Assembly (NCBI GenBank): GCA_942492925.1
Contig: OW818641.1
Location: forward strand, 310,001 to 374,000
Reading direction: 5' to 3'
Origin: QZKY01 sp942492925
GTDB lineage: Bacteria; Pseudomonadota; Gammaproteobacteria; Burkholderiales; Burkholderiaceae_D
DNA length: 64,000 nucleotides
Of the stretch, positions 35,135 through 42,945 are shown piece after piece. The position numbers and the translations under genes were made by a program. Under the pieces are notes generated by a model. That model was given only the letters and a program-made list of their open reading frames with translations, did not search any database and was not told where the DNA came from. Position 1 is the first letter of the stretch; the number at the start of each line of letters is the position of its first letter.

Positions 35135-36550
35135 CTACGGATTGCCAGCCAGCCCCTGGAGTGCGCTTGTCACCTCTGCAATGGTCTCAACCCAGTCTCG
35201 TCGTGCGGATTGGCGAAAGAGTCGCGTGGCTTGGGGATACCATGGCGTATCACGACGCTCTGTTAGCCAACGCCAGTCCGTCATGAAATCAGGGAGCAAC
35301 ACCCAACATGGCTTGCCCAGCGCACCCGCCAGATGCGCAACGGCCGTGTCCACGCTGATCACCAAATCCAGTTGCGCGATGAGGGCAGCCGTATCGGCAA
35401 AATCTTCAATGTGTGGTGCAAGATTGGCCAATGGCCAGGTTGCGCTGACCGCTTCCGCTTCGTCTTCGCCGCGTCCTTTTTGCAAACTGACGAGTCGCAC
35501 GTGATTCACTTCGCTCAAAGGCTTGAGCAACGCGAGGCTTGGCAAAGAGCGCGCCGCATCATTTTCGTACTGCGGATTGCCTTGCCATGCAATCCCCACA
35601 CGCAAGCCACCTTGAGGTAAACGATTTTCCCAGTCGTTCACCCGTTCCTGCTCAGCTCGCAAGTAGGGAATCGGCGCAGGGATGGTTTCAAGTCGCGTCC
35701 CGCAATGAAGCGGTAAACTCATCATGGGTGACCAGGTATCCCAGGCGATGGGGGGCAACGCTTGATCGTAGGAAATCAGCGTGTCAATTCCCTCTAACGA
35801 CTGGAACAGCCTCACCAATGCCGGATGACAAATCATATCGATTCGTCTGGCTCCCTGCGCCTTAAGAAGCGGCACGTAGCGACAGAATTGAATCATGTCG
35901 CCATACCCGGCTTCCGATCCGATCAGAACCGCTTTGCCCTGAAGCGATTCACCCTGCCAGCGAGGGACGGGGATGCGGGCCGCCAATGCGGCATACCAAT
36001 TTCGTGCCTCAAAACACTGCCATCCCTCCTCAAATTGCCCCTGCCTCAAGAGCAGGTAACTCAGGTTGAAGCGTGCCGTTGCATAATCCGGTGCGCTGGC
36101 TATTGCACGGCGGTGACAGGCTTCGGCTTCATCGTCGCGCTGTAACTCGGCATGCAGAACGCCGAGGTTGGTCCAGAAAATGGGGGAGTGCGGTACTAAC
36201 GCCAATGCCCTGCGATGCATGGCCTCGGCTTCGACGAATCGCTTTTGGCCTGACAACCAGTTTGCATAATTGCTCGCGCAGCTTGCCAGAGTGGGATTGA
36301 GTCTGAGCGCGCGAAGATAACAAGTTTCTGCTTCTGTGATTGCCCCTCGTTTTTCGAGCACCAGCGCCAAATTGCCGCTTGCCTCCGCACAATGCGGATC
36401 AAGCAACAGGGCTTCACGAAAGCATGCCTCGGCCTCGATAAACGCGGCCTCTGCCAGTCGACGATTGCCCAGCGCAAACAGGGCCTCGACATCTTGCCGC
36501 ACGCTTGAAGTCTCACGCCCGCTATCTGTCAAATTGTTATGCTTGGTCAT
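35135..36550 (-). CDS. TPR protein with C-terminal glycosyltransferase-9-like domain
   Basis: A 471-aa protein. The N-terminal half (about 20-190) carries roughly five TPR repeats (e.g. AEASGNLALVLEKRGAITEAE, quoted in part). The C-terminal half has blocks seen in the heptosyltransferase-like domain that often follows TPRs: GEAGYGDMIQFCRYVPLL-type text appears here as SEAGYGDMIQFCRYV, with GIAWQGNP and LVISVDTAVAHLAGALGKPCW. It may glycosylate proteins or surface polymers, unproven. Start ATG 36550 is chosen. A GTG at 36577 would add nine residues, and neither has a clear ribosome-binding site. Confidence 0.78.
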   Translation of the reverse strand: MTKHNNLTDSGRETSSVRQDVEALFALGNRRLAEAAFIEAEACFREALLLDPHCAEASGNLALVLEKRGAITEAETCYLRALRLNPTLASCASNYANWLSGQKRFVEAEAMHRRALALVPHSPIFWTNLGVLHAELQRDDEAEACHRRAIASAPDYATARFNLSYLLLRQGQFEEGWQCFEARNWYAALAARIPVPRWQGESLQGKAVLIGSEAGYGDMIQFCRYVPLLKAQGARRIDMICHPALVRLFQSLEGIDTLISYDQALPPIAWDTWSPMMSLPLHCGTRLETIPAPIPYLRAEQERVNDWENRLPQGGLRVGIAWQGNPQYENDAARSLPSLALLKPLSEVNHVRLVSLQKGRGEDEAEAVSATWPLANLAPHIEDFADTAALIAQLDLVISVDTAVAHLAGALGKPCWVLLPDFMTDWRWLTERRDTPWYPQATRLFRQSARRDWVETIAEVTSALQGLAGNP

Positions 36551-36614
36551 GGTTGGGTACTGCGAAAACGGTATCACCCCTTTATAATGTGGAGTTTACG
36601 CGTTTGCGTGTCTG

Positions 36615-36655
36615 GTATTGTGTCCAATGTCAAAATGATGGCACATTCACAATAC
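36615..36655. repeat. Inverted repeat in the TPR/xseB divergent region
   Basis: GTATTGTG (36615-36622) and CACAATAC (36648-36655) form a perfect 8-bp inverted repeat with a 25-base spacer. A TATAAT at 36583-36588 lies 26 bases to the left. It could be an operator for the divergent pair, but no regulator is identified. Confidence 0.4.
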
Positions 36656-36758
36656 GACTCCCTGCCTTCGCGCTCGCAACCGTTACGAACCGATTCGCTG
36701 GCACCTTTTTGTCTTAGATTTTTTCCGGGAATCGCTGCTGAATAGCACTTTTGTCTTT

Positions 36759-37004
36759 ATGTCAAAAAAACAGACCGTTGATAAAACGCCGGCTTCTTTT
36801 GAAGAAGCGTTAGCCGAGTTAAAGCAACTGGTGACGCGTATCGAATCGGGGGAGCTTCCACTCAACGAATCGGTCGTCGCTTACCAGCGGGGTGCTGCGC
36901 TTGTGAAATTTTGCTCTATGCAACTTGAAAATGTCGAAGCCCAGATCAAAGTGCTGGAAGGGGAAATGCTGAAACCTTTTCCGCCGGACGCTGGAGAGGT
37001 TTGA
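36759..37004 (+). CDS. xseB: Exodeoxyribonuclease VII small subunit
   Basis: An 81-aa coiled protein that forms exonuclease VII with XseA. The family pattern SFEEALAELKQLVTRIESGELPLNESVVAYQRG is clear, quoted here as SFEEALAEL and GELPLNESV. The stop overlaps the ispA start (TTGATG region) by one base. xseA is not in the window. First gene of xseB-ispA-dxs. Confidence 0.93.
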   Translation: MSKKQTVDKTPASFEEALAELKQLVTRIESGELPLNESVVAYQRGAALVKFCSMQLENVEAQIKVLEGEMLKPFPPDAGEV

Positions 37005-37897
37005 TGTCACTGAATCAGCCATTTGACGACTGGATGTTGGCGAACCAACGCGCCATGGAAAACGCGTTGGACAGATATTTGCCGTCGACGCAAATGGTTC
37101 CCGCGCGCCTGCATGAAGCCATGCGCTATACCGCGCTGGAAGGCGGCAAGCGCATCCGCCCGGCGCTGGTTTTCGCTGCGGGTGCTTTGTTCGATGCCGA
37201 ACCCGAATTGCTCGCCCGCGCCGCGTCCGCCGTCGAAATGATTCATGTGTATTCACTGGTCCATGACGACATGCCGTGCATGGATGACGATGCGCTGCGA
37301 CGCGGCAAACCCACGGTTCATGTCAAATATGACGAAGCTACGGCGCTGCTAGTGGGCGATGCGCTGCAAGCCCAATCGTTTGCCGTGCTTTCCGAAGGCC
37401 AGGGAGACCCGGTCCGTATTTTGGCCATGGTGCGCACCTTGGCCGCGGCAGCCGGATCAACGGGCATGTGCGGTGGCCAAGCCATCGACTTGGCCAGTGT
37501 TGGGATATCATTGTCCCTGCCGGAACTGGAACAAATGCATCGTTTGAAAACGGGTGCCTTATTACGCGCCTCCGTTTTTTTGGGTGCCTTGTCCGGCAAA
37601 GTTTTAACTGCCAGTGACGAAGCGGCTCTGAATGAGTATGCGCGCGCCATTGGTTTGGCTTTTCAGGTCGTTGACGATATCCTCGACGCGACTGCCGATT
37701 CCGCCACCTTGGGAAAAACGGCCGGCAAAGACGCCGCTGACAATAAACCGACGTATGTATCCTTGCTGGGTTTGGAGGCTTCGCGCGCGCTAGCAGATAA
37801 ATTGCTAAGCGACGCAGTTGCCGCGATCACACCTTTCGGTGAGAAAGCCGACCGCCTTGCCCAGCTTGCTAACCTTATTGTTCGCAGGACGGCCTGA
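37004..37897 (+). CDS. ispA: Farnesyl diphosphate synthase
   Basis: A 297-aa prenyltransferase condensing IPP with DMAPP and GPP. The first aspartate-rich motif is DDMPCMDDD and the second is DDILD, with GGKRIRPALV and FQVVDD context. The ATG at 37004 has GGAGAGG upstream. A TTG at 37001 would add one residue. Length and motifs are those of bacterial short-chain synthases. Confidence 0.95.
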   Translation: MSLNQPFDDWMLANQRAMENALDRYLPSTQMVPARLHEAMRYTALEGGKRIRPALVFAAGALFDAEPELLARAASAVEMIHVYSLVHDDMPCMDDDALRRGKPTVHVKYDEATALLVGDALQAQSFAVLSEGQGDPVRILAMVRTLAAAAGSTGMCGGQAIDLASVGISLSLPELEQMHRLKTGALLRASVFLGALSGKVLTASDEAALNEYARAIGLAFQVVDDILDATADSATLGKTAGKDAADNKPTYVSLLGLEASRALADKLLSDAVAAITPFGEKADRLAQLANLIVRRTA

Positions 37898-37898
37898 C

Positions 37899-39764
37899 AT
37901 GACTTTGCTGGAAACCATTCATTCTCCTATCGACTTGCGCAAATTATCGCGCGCGCAACTCACACTGTTAGCGGGTGAGTTGCGCGATTTTTTGCTGCAC
38001 TCCGTTTCCAGAACCGGCGGCCACTTGTCATCGAATCTGGGCACGGTCGAATTGTCGATCGCGCTGCATCATGTTTTCAATACGCCGGATGACCGCTTGA
38101 TCTGGGACGTCGGTCATCAAACCTATCCGCATAAAATTTTGACGGGGCGCCGCGAACAGATGGCGACGCTGCGTCAATTCGGCGGGATGTCGGGTTTCCC
38201 GAAACGTGACGAAAGTGAATATGACGCCTTCGGCACCGCGCATTCATCCACCTCCATCTCCGCTGCCCTTGGCATGGCGCTGGCAGCACGTCACAACAAA
38301 GATCCGCGTCATGCCATTGCCGTCATCGGCGACGGTGCGATTACCGGCGGCATGGCGTTTGAAGCGCTGAACAATGCGGGCGTGTATGACGACATCAATT
38401 TCTTGGTCGTGCTGAACGACAACGACATGTCGATCTCTCGTCCGGTCGGTGCATTGAATCGCTACTTCTCGCGACTGATGTCCGGCAAGTTCTATGCGGC
38501 TACGCGCAATGCAGCCAAAGCGGTGTTGCCCAAGCCGGTCGCGGACATCGCCAAGAAAATTGAAAGCCAAGCCAAGATGGCGATTGCGCCGGCCACGATG
38601 TTTGAAGAATTCGGCTTCAAGTATTTCGGTCCCATCGACGGACACGATTTGAATGCGTTGATCCCGGTGCTGCAGAACGTCAAGAACATCAAAGGACCCG
38701 TCTTCCTGCATGTCGTGACAAAAAAAGGCCAAGGCTACAAACTCGCGGAAGCCGATCCGATTGCGTATCACGGCCTCGGCAAATTCAGCCCCGAAGAAGG
38801 CATTCGCCCGCCGTCCAGCCCCAAGCTCACCTATACCCAAGTATTTGGTGATTGGTTATGCGACATAGCCGCGCAAGATAACAAGCTGCTCGCGATCACG
38901 CCCGCCATGTGCGAAGGATCGGGCATGGTTGAATTTTCCGAGCGTTATCCAGATCGCTTTTATGACGTGGGCATTGCCGAACAACATGCGGTGACCTTTG
39001 CCGCCGGCTTCGCCTGTGAAGGCCACAAACCCGTCGTCGCGATTTATTCGACTTTCCTGCAACGCGCTTACGATCAACTCATTCACGACGTCGCGCTGCA
39101 AAACCTGGATGTCACCTTTGCGCTGGATCGCGCAGGTATTGTGGGAGCGGATGGCGCTACCCATTCCGGCAACTACGACATTCCTTTCCTGCGCTGCATT
39201 CCCAATATGGTGCTGATGGCGCCGTGTGATGAAAACGAATGCCGCAAATTGTTAACGTCCGCTTATCAGTACAAAGGTCCGGCAGCGGTACGTTACCCAC
39301 GCGGTGCAGGCCTGGGTGTGTCGGTCAACAAAGACCTGGAACCGCTGCCTTTCGGTAAAGCGGAAGTGCGTCGCACCGGCAAGCGAATCGCCATTCTCGC
39401 CTTCGGCACCATGGTGGCTCCGGCGCACGCGGCGGCCGAATCGCTGGATGCAACACTAGTGAATATGCGCTTCATCAAGCCGCTGGATACCGACCTTGTG
39501 CTTCAACTCGCAGTCACCCACGATGCCCTCGTCACGGTAGAAGAAGGCGCGCTGATGGGTGGGGCGGGGAGTGCCGTTGCTGAAACGCTGACGGAAGCGG
39601 GCATCGTCAAGCCCATTTTGCATTTGGGACTGCCGGATCAATTCATTGATCATGGTGATGCGCCAGAACTGCTTGCCATTTGTGGCCTGGATGGTGCTGG
39701 CATCGCGGCAGCCATCAAGCAGCGCTTTTTCAAAGACGAACCCAAGCTGGTCGTGAATAACTGA
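37899..39764 (+). CDS. dxs: 1-deoxy-D-xylulose-5-phosphate synthase
   Basis: A 621-aa thiamin-diphosphate enzyme, the first step of the MEP isoprenoid route. Visible are the N-terminal GGHLSSNLG and DVGHQTYPHKIL, the ThDP motif GDGAITGGMAFEALNNAG, FEEFGFKYFGPIDGHD and the transketolase C-domain with EQHAVTFAAG. The start one base after the ispA stop is favoured over an in-frame start inside ispA at 37818. Confidence 0.96.
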   Translation: MTLLETIHSPIDLRKLSRAQLTLLAGELRDFLLHSVSRTGGHLSSNLGTVELSIALHHVFNTPDDRLIWDVGHQTYPHKILTGRREQMATLRQFGGMSGFPKRDESEYDAFGTAHSSTSISAALGMALAARHNKDPRHAIAVIGDGAITGGMAFEALNNAGVYDDINFLVVLNDNDMSISRPVGALNRYFSRLMSGKFYAATRNAAKAVLPKPVADIAKKIESQAKMAIAPATMFEEFGFKYFGPIDGHDLNALIPVLQNVKNIKGPVFLHVVTKKGQGYKLAEADPIAYHGLGKFSPEEGIRPPSSPKLTYTQVFGDWLCDIAAQDNKLLAITPAMCEGSGMVEFSERYPDRFYDVGIAEQHAVTFAAGFACEGHKPVVAIYSTFLQRAYDQLIHDVALQNLDVTFALDRAGIVGADGATHSGNYDIPFLRCIPNMVLMAPCDENECRKLLTSAYQYKGPAAVRYPRGAGLGVSVNKDLEPLPFGKAEVRRTGKRIAILAFGTMVAPAHAAAESLDATLVNMRFIKPLDTDLVLQLAVTHDALVTVEEGALMGGAGSAVAETLTEAGIVKPILHLGLPDQFIDHGDAPELLAICGLDGAGIAAAIKQRFFKDEPKLVVNN

Positions 39765-39877
39765 TTTGAACAACTGAGGCGCAGCGGATTTTCCTTTCTG
39801 CAAGCCTTTGGCGCTTCCATTAGAATACCGAGTCGACCTTACACTTAACACAAAATTCCCCTATAGAGGGTAGTGAC

Positions 39878-40726
39878 ATGCAAGAAACCAAACGCGCAGG
39901 CGCCAAGGGTGCCAAAACGGCAAAAGAAATCGCCAAGACCATGCCCGATGTCCAAAGCACGGCCGATACCCGACACATCGCGATTCAACGCGTCGGCGTC
40001 AAAGACGTGCGCTATCCGATTCGCCTTAAGACGCCCAACGGCATTTTGTCGACAGTAGGAAACTGGACGCTGGCCGTTCACCTTTCCGAGCACCAGAAGG
40101 GCACGCACATGTCACGCTTCATCGCGTTGCTCGAAACGATGAATGGTGCGGATTCGATGGCCCTTGATGTCGCCATCTTCAGTCGCATGGTGCGCAAGAT
40201 GCTGACCTTGCTCGAAGCGGATGCCGGTCGCATCGATGTAACCTTCCCATACTTCATCAACAAGGCCGCGCCGGTCTCCGGCGTACAAAGTTTGATGGAT
40301 TACGAAGTGGGCCTCTCGGGCGAGATCAAGCACGGCTTACTGGAGGTCACGCAAAAAGTTGTAGTGCCGGTGACGAGTTTGTGTCCCTGTTCCAAAGAGA
40401 TTTCCAATTACGGCGCGCATAACCAGCGTTCCCACATCACCGTGCACACCGTCATGGCGGGCAATCTGTCGGTGGAAGAACTCATCGCCAAAATCGAGGC
40501 ACAAGCATCCTGTGAACTCTTTGGCTTGCTCAAACGCCCGGATGAAAAATGCGTGACCGAACGTGCTTACGACAATCCCAAGTTTGTCGAAGACTTGGTG
40601 CGTGACGTGGCGAGCATGCTCAATGCGGACGATCGCATCGCGGCTTACAAACTCGAAGCGGAAAATTTTGAATCCATCCATAACCATTCCGCCTACGCGT
40701 TGATTGAGCACGACAAGCGCATCTGA
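39878..40726 (+). CDS. folE2: GTP cyclohydrolase FolE2 (type IB)
   Basis: A 282-aa metal-dependent GTP cyclohydrolase that starts folate/pterin synthesis. It is the FolE2 type, unrelated in fold detail to FolE. Key blocks are VGNWTLAVHL, the conserved Cys in PVTSLCPCSKEISNYGAHNQRSHI (quoted in part: SLCPCSKEI) and the C-terminal NHSAYALIEH. The N-terminal 30 residues are Lys/Ala-rich. It is preceded by 113 bases with GAGGG as ribosome-binding site. A terminator follows at 40752-40778. With folB and the SDR at 2-3 kb it completes several pterin steps in this window. Confidence 0.95.
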   Translation: MQETKRAGAKGAKTAKEIAKTMPDVQSTADTRHIAIQRVGVKDVRYPIRLKTPNGILSTVGNWTLAVHLSEHQKGTHMSRFIALLETMNGADSMALDVAIFSRMVRKMLTLLEADAGRIDVTFPYFINKAAPVSGVQSLMDYEVGLSGEIKHGLLEVTQKVVVPVTSLCPCSKEISNYGAHNQRSHITVHTVMAGNLSVEELIAKIEAQASCELFGLLKRPDEKCVTERAYDNPKFVEDLVRDVASMLNADDRIAAYKLEAENFESIHNHSAYALIEHDKRI

Positions 40727-40751
40727 TTTTCAGAACGATAGATTGAAAGAG

Positions 40752-40778
40752 AAACGGCAGCCCAATAGGCTGCCGTTT
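40752..40778 (+). terminator. Terminator after folE2
   Basis: A perfect 11-bp stem, AAACGGCAGCC / GGCTGCCGTTT, with loop CAATA and a following T-run (to 40781). It separates folE2 from the convergent cobalamin adenosyltransferase gene. Confidence 0.9.
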
Positions 40779-40870
40779 TTTGTTCCTTAATTACACAGTG
40801 GGATTTATTTTCTGTAAAGCTTCAATAGATTCATGAAGCTCTGAACAACTTTAAAACTTTGTTTCACCCA

Positions 40871-41419
40871 TTACTCCCTCACCGACGCCCAGAATGCTTC
40901 TTCCTGTTCCGCCTGCCGGTTGATTTCCCGTGCATAGACAAAAAATAGATCGGAGAGCCGATTCAGGTATTGCTGCGATACGAGATTGTCGTTTTCTTCC
41001 TTTCCTAAGGCCACCAGCGAACGCTCGGCACGTCTGCAAACCGTGCGACACACGTGCGCGAGGGCAGCGCCTTTGGTCCCGCCCGGCAGCACAAATTCTT
41101 TCAGGGGTTCAAGTTGCGCCAGATAGCTTTGGAAACTGGTGTCGATTCTGGTGAGATGCTCGATTTTGATTTTCGTAAATCCTGGCACCGACAATTCCCC
41201 ACCCAGATCAAACAAATCGTTTTGAATTTCAGGCAATTCATCCAGGATTTTTTTTGGCAGCGGTTCACAACGCAGCAAACCGATGAAGGCATTCAGTTCG
41301 TCGATGTCGCCGACGGCTTGAACCCGCACATCCTCCTTACCGACACGACTGCCATCACCCAAACCTGTACTACCATCATCACCGGTTCGTGTCACAATCG
41401 CCGTTAAACGGTTTGCCAT
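40871..41419 (-). CDS. ATP:cob(I)alamin adenosyltransferase, PduO type
   Basis: A 182-aa enzyme that transfers adenosyl from ATP to corrinoid, making coenzyme B12. The N-terminal ATP loop TRTGDDGSTGLGDG, the AVGDIDELNAFIGL segment and the CRRAERSLVAL helix with conserved Arg/Glu are present. I see no B12 riboswitch in the 99-base AT-rich gap to pyrC, and no cobalamin synthesis or transport gene nearby. Confidence 0.93.
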   Translation of the reverse strand: MANRLTAIVTRTGDDGSTGLGDGSRVGKEDVRVQAVGDIDELNAFIGLLRCEPLPKKILDELPEIQNDLFDLGGELSVPGFTKIKIEHLTRIDTSFQSYLAQLEPLKEFVLPGGTKGAALAHVCRTVCRRAERSLVALGKEENDNLVSQQYLNRLSDLFFVYAREINRQAEQEEAFWASVRE

Positions 41420-41518
41420 TTTTTAAGTCGCATTCTATATAAAATATTAATTAATTAATAACAAATTTATTTCTGACTGCTTATTCGTTTATTTACCACC
41501 AGTCAGACAAGGAAAACC

Positions 41519-42565
41519 ATGTCAAATAAACCCGACCAAAGCATCACCATCACCCGACCGGATGATTTCCACCTTCACGTGCGCGATGGTGACGTCCTGC
41601 GTTCCGTTTTGCCACTCACTGCCAAGCAATTCGGCCGCGCCATCATCATGCCTAATCTACCGGTGCCTGTCACCAGTGTTGAATTGGCCGCTGCGTACCG
41701 CGAACGTATTTTGGCAGCTTTACCCCAGGGCGCACAATTTGAACCCTTGATGACTTTATATCTCACCGATCACACATCAGTGGATGAAGTTTGGAAAGCA
41801 AAAGGATGTGGGTTTATCCATGCAATGAAATTGTACCCTTCCGGTGCCACCACCCATTCGGCCGCCGGAGTAACGGACCTCAAGCATTGCTACAAGGTTT
41901 TTGAAGTCATGCAGGAAAATGGGATGCCTTTATCTTTACATGGCGAAGTAACCGATCCAGATGTGGATGTGTTTGACAGGGAAGCTGTTTTTATTGATAG
42001 GGTACTTTTACCCTTGCGCCGCGACTTTCCAGAATTACGGATTGTTTTCGAGCATCTGAGTACCAAGGTCGCGGTAGATTACATGAATTCAGCGGATGAA
42101 TTTATTGCGGCTACTTTAACCCCACAACATCTGCTTTTTAACCGGAATACCATTTTCCAAGGAGGCATTCGTCCGCACTATTACTGCTTACCCATTCTTA
42201 AGACAGAACAGGATCGACAAGCCTTGGTGGCAGCGGCTACCAGCCAAAATAAGCGTTTCTTTGCGGGAACTGATTCTGCTCCTCATCCTAAGGGAAATAA
42301 AGAGCAGGGGAGTGGTTCTGGTGGGTGCTTTACCGCATTCCATGCAATGGAACTGTATACCACCGTTTTTGCACAAGCAGGGGCATTAGATTGTCTGGAA
42401 GACTTTACCAGTTTTAATGGTGCCGACTTTTATAGAATTCCGCGAAATAAAACCAAGGTAACGCTTAAAAAGGAAACCTGGGAAGTGCCTGAAACTTTAC
42501 CCTTGGGTAGTTCAGTTGTCGTTCCTTTAGCCTACAAAGAGAAATTGGATTGGAGGCTGGTTTAA
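41519..42565 (+). CDS. pyrC: Dihydroorotase
   Basis: A 348-aa zinc enzyme of pyrimidine synthesis (class II). The metal-binding HLHVRDG near residue 18 and the carboxylated Lys in AMKLYPSGATTHS are present, as are SLHGEV, FEHLSTK and FFAGTDSAPHPKGNKE. From about 41.7 kb the third-codon positions become noticeably more A/T-rich than in the genes to the left, a drift that continues into the intergenic region and the start of mnmG. The preceding 99 bases are very AT-rich. Confidence 0.96.
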   Translation: MSNKPDQSITITRPDDFHLHVRDGDVLRSVLPLTAKQFGRAIIMPNLPVPVTSVELAAAYRERILAALPQGAQFEPLMTLYLTDHTSVDEVWKAKGCGFIHAMKLYPSGATTHSAAGVTDLKHCYKVFEVMQENGMPLSLHGEVTDPDVDVFDREAVFIDRVLLPLRRDFPELRIVFEHLSTKVAVDYMNSADEFIAATLTPQHLLFNRNTIFQGGIRPHYYCLPILKTEQDRQALVAAATSQNKRFFAGTDSAPHPKGNKEQGSGSGGCFTAFHAMELYTTVFAQAGALDCLEDFTSFNGADFYRIPRNKTKVTLKKETWEVPETLPLGSSVVVPLAYKEKLDWRLV

Positions 42566-42783
42566 GGGTTTTGTTTTTGACTTAGGTTTTAATAATGTTC
42601 TTTATATATAAAGACTGATAATGAAGTAAGTCTGTTTTAGTGGATAACTGGTAAAAGGGTTTAAAAAACAGCTTTTTATAAGGTTTATAAACCCTGTAAC
42701 CACCCCCCACGGTTTGAGTAGAAGTTTTTAAGGTTTGATAAAAATCAAATAAACCACAAACTACCCCAAAACAACCCACAAAC

Positions 42784-42792
42784 TTATCCACA
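42784..42792 (+). other. Perfect DnaA box
   Basis: TTATCCACA matches the DnaA consensus exactly. It stands in the pyrC-mnmG gap, 19 bases left of the first parS-like site. A second box with one mismatch is at 42639-42647 on the other strand. Confidence 0.65.
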
Positions 42793-42811
42793 CAATAAAA
42801 AACCGTAAAAA

Positions 42812-42827
42812 TGTTTCACGTGGAACA
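42812..42827. other. parS-like site 1
   Basis: TGTTTCACGTGGAACA differs at one position (42823, A to G) from the 16-bp parS consensus TGTTTCACGTGAAACA, the binding site of chromosomal ParB. parA and parB lie 3.3 kb to the right. Confidence 0.85.
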
Positions 42828-42850
42828 ATCACCACCTATTTTTACTATTT

Positions 42851-42866
42851 TGTTTCACGTGAAACA
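42851..42866. other. parS site 2 (exact palindrome)
   Basis: TGTTTCACGTGAAACA is an exact 16-bp parS palindrome. It is 39 bases right of site 1 and 80 bases before the mnmG start codon. Confidence 0.92.
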
Positions 42867-42945
42867 ATAATTTGGGTTAGGGTTAATATTGGCCCATCCA
42901 AAAAAACCTTATAATTCCACCTTCCTAAAATTACTTTCACCCTTC

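Larger units (their letters stand above)
42566..42945. other. Candidate replication origin (oriC) between pyrC and mnmG
   Basis: A ~380-base AT-rich gap with no gene. It contains a perfect DnaA box TTATCCACA (42784-42792), a box with one mismatch read on the minus strand (42639-42647, TTATCCACT), a 12-bp palindrome GGTTTATAAACC (42682-42693), two parS-like sites (42812-42827 and 42851-42866) and GGGTTAGGGTTA (42874-42885). Base composition of the plus strand switches from C-rich to G-rich across it: 8 G/22 C in 41521-41580 and 14 G/22 C in 39001-39060, against 20 G/12 C in 43081-43140 and 27 G/12 C in 48301-48360. oriC beside gidA/mnmG is a classic arrangement. dnaA is not in the window, so this remains a candidate. 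Confidence 0.6.

Noticed and set aside
41420..41518. Cobalamin riboswitch near the cobalamin adenosyltransferase
   Set aside because: The gap is only 99 bases, very AT-rich and without a B12-box-like sequence.
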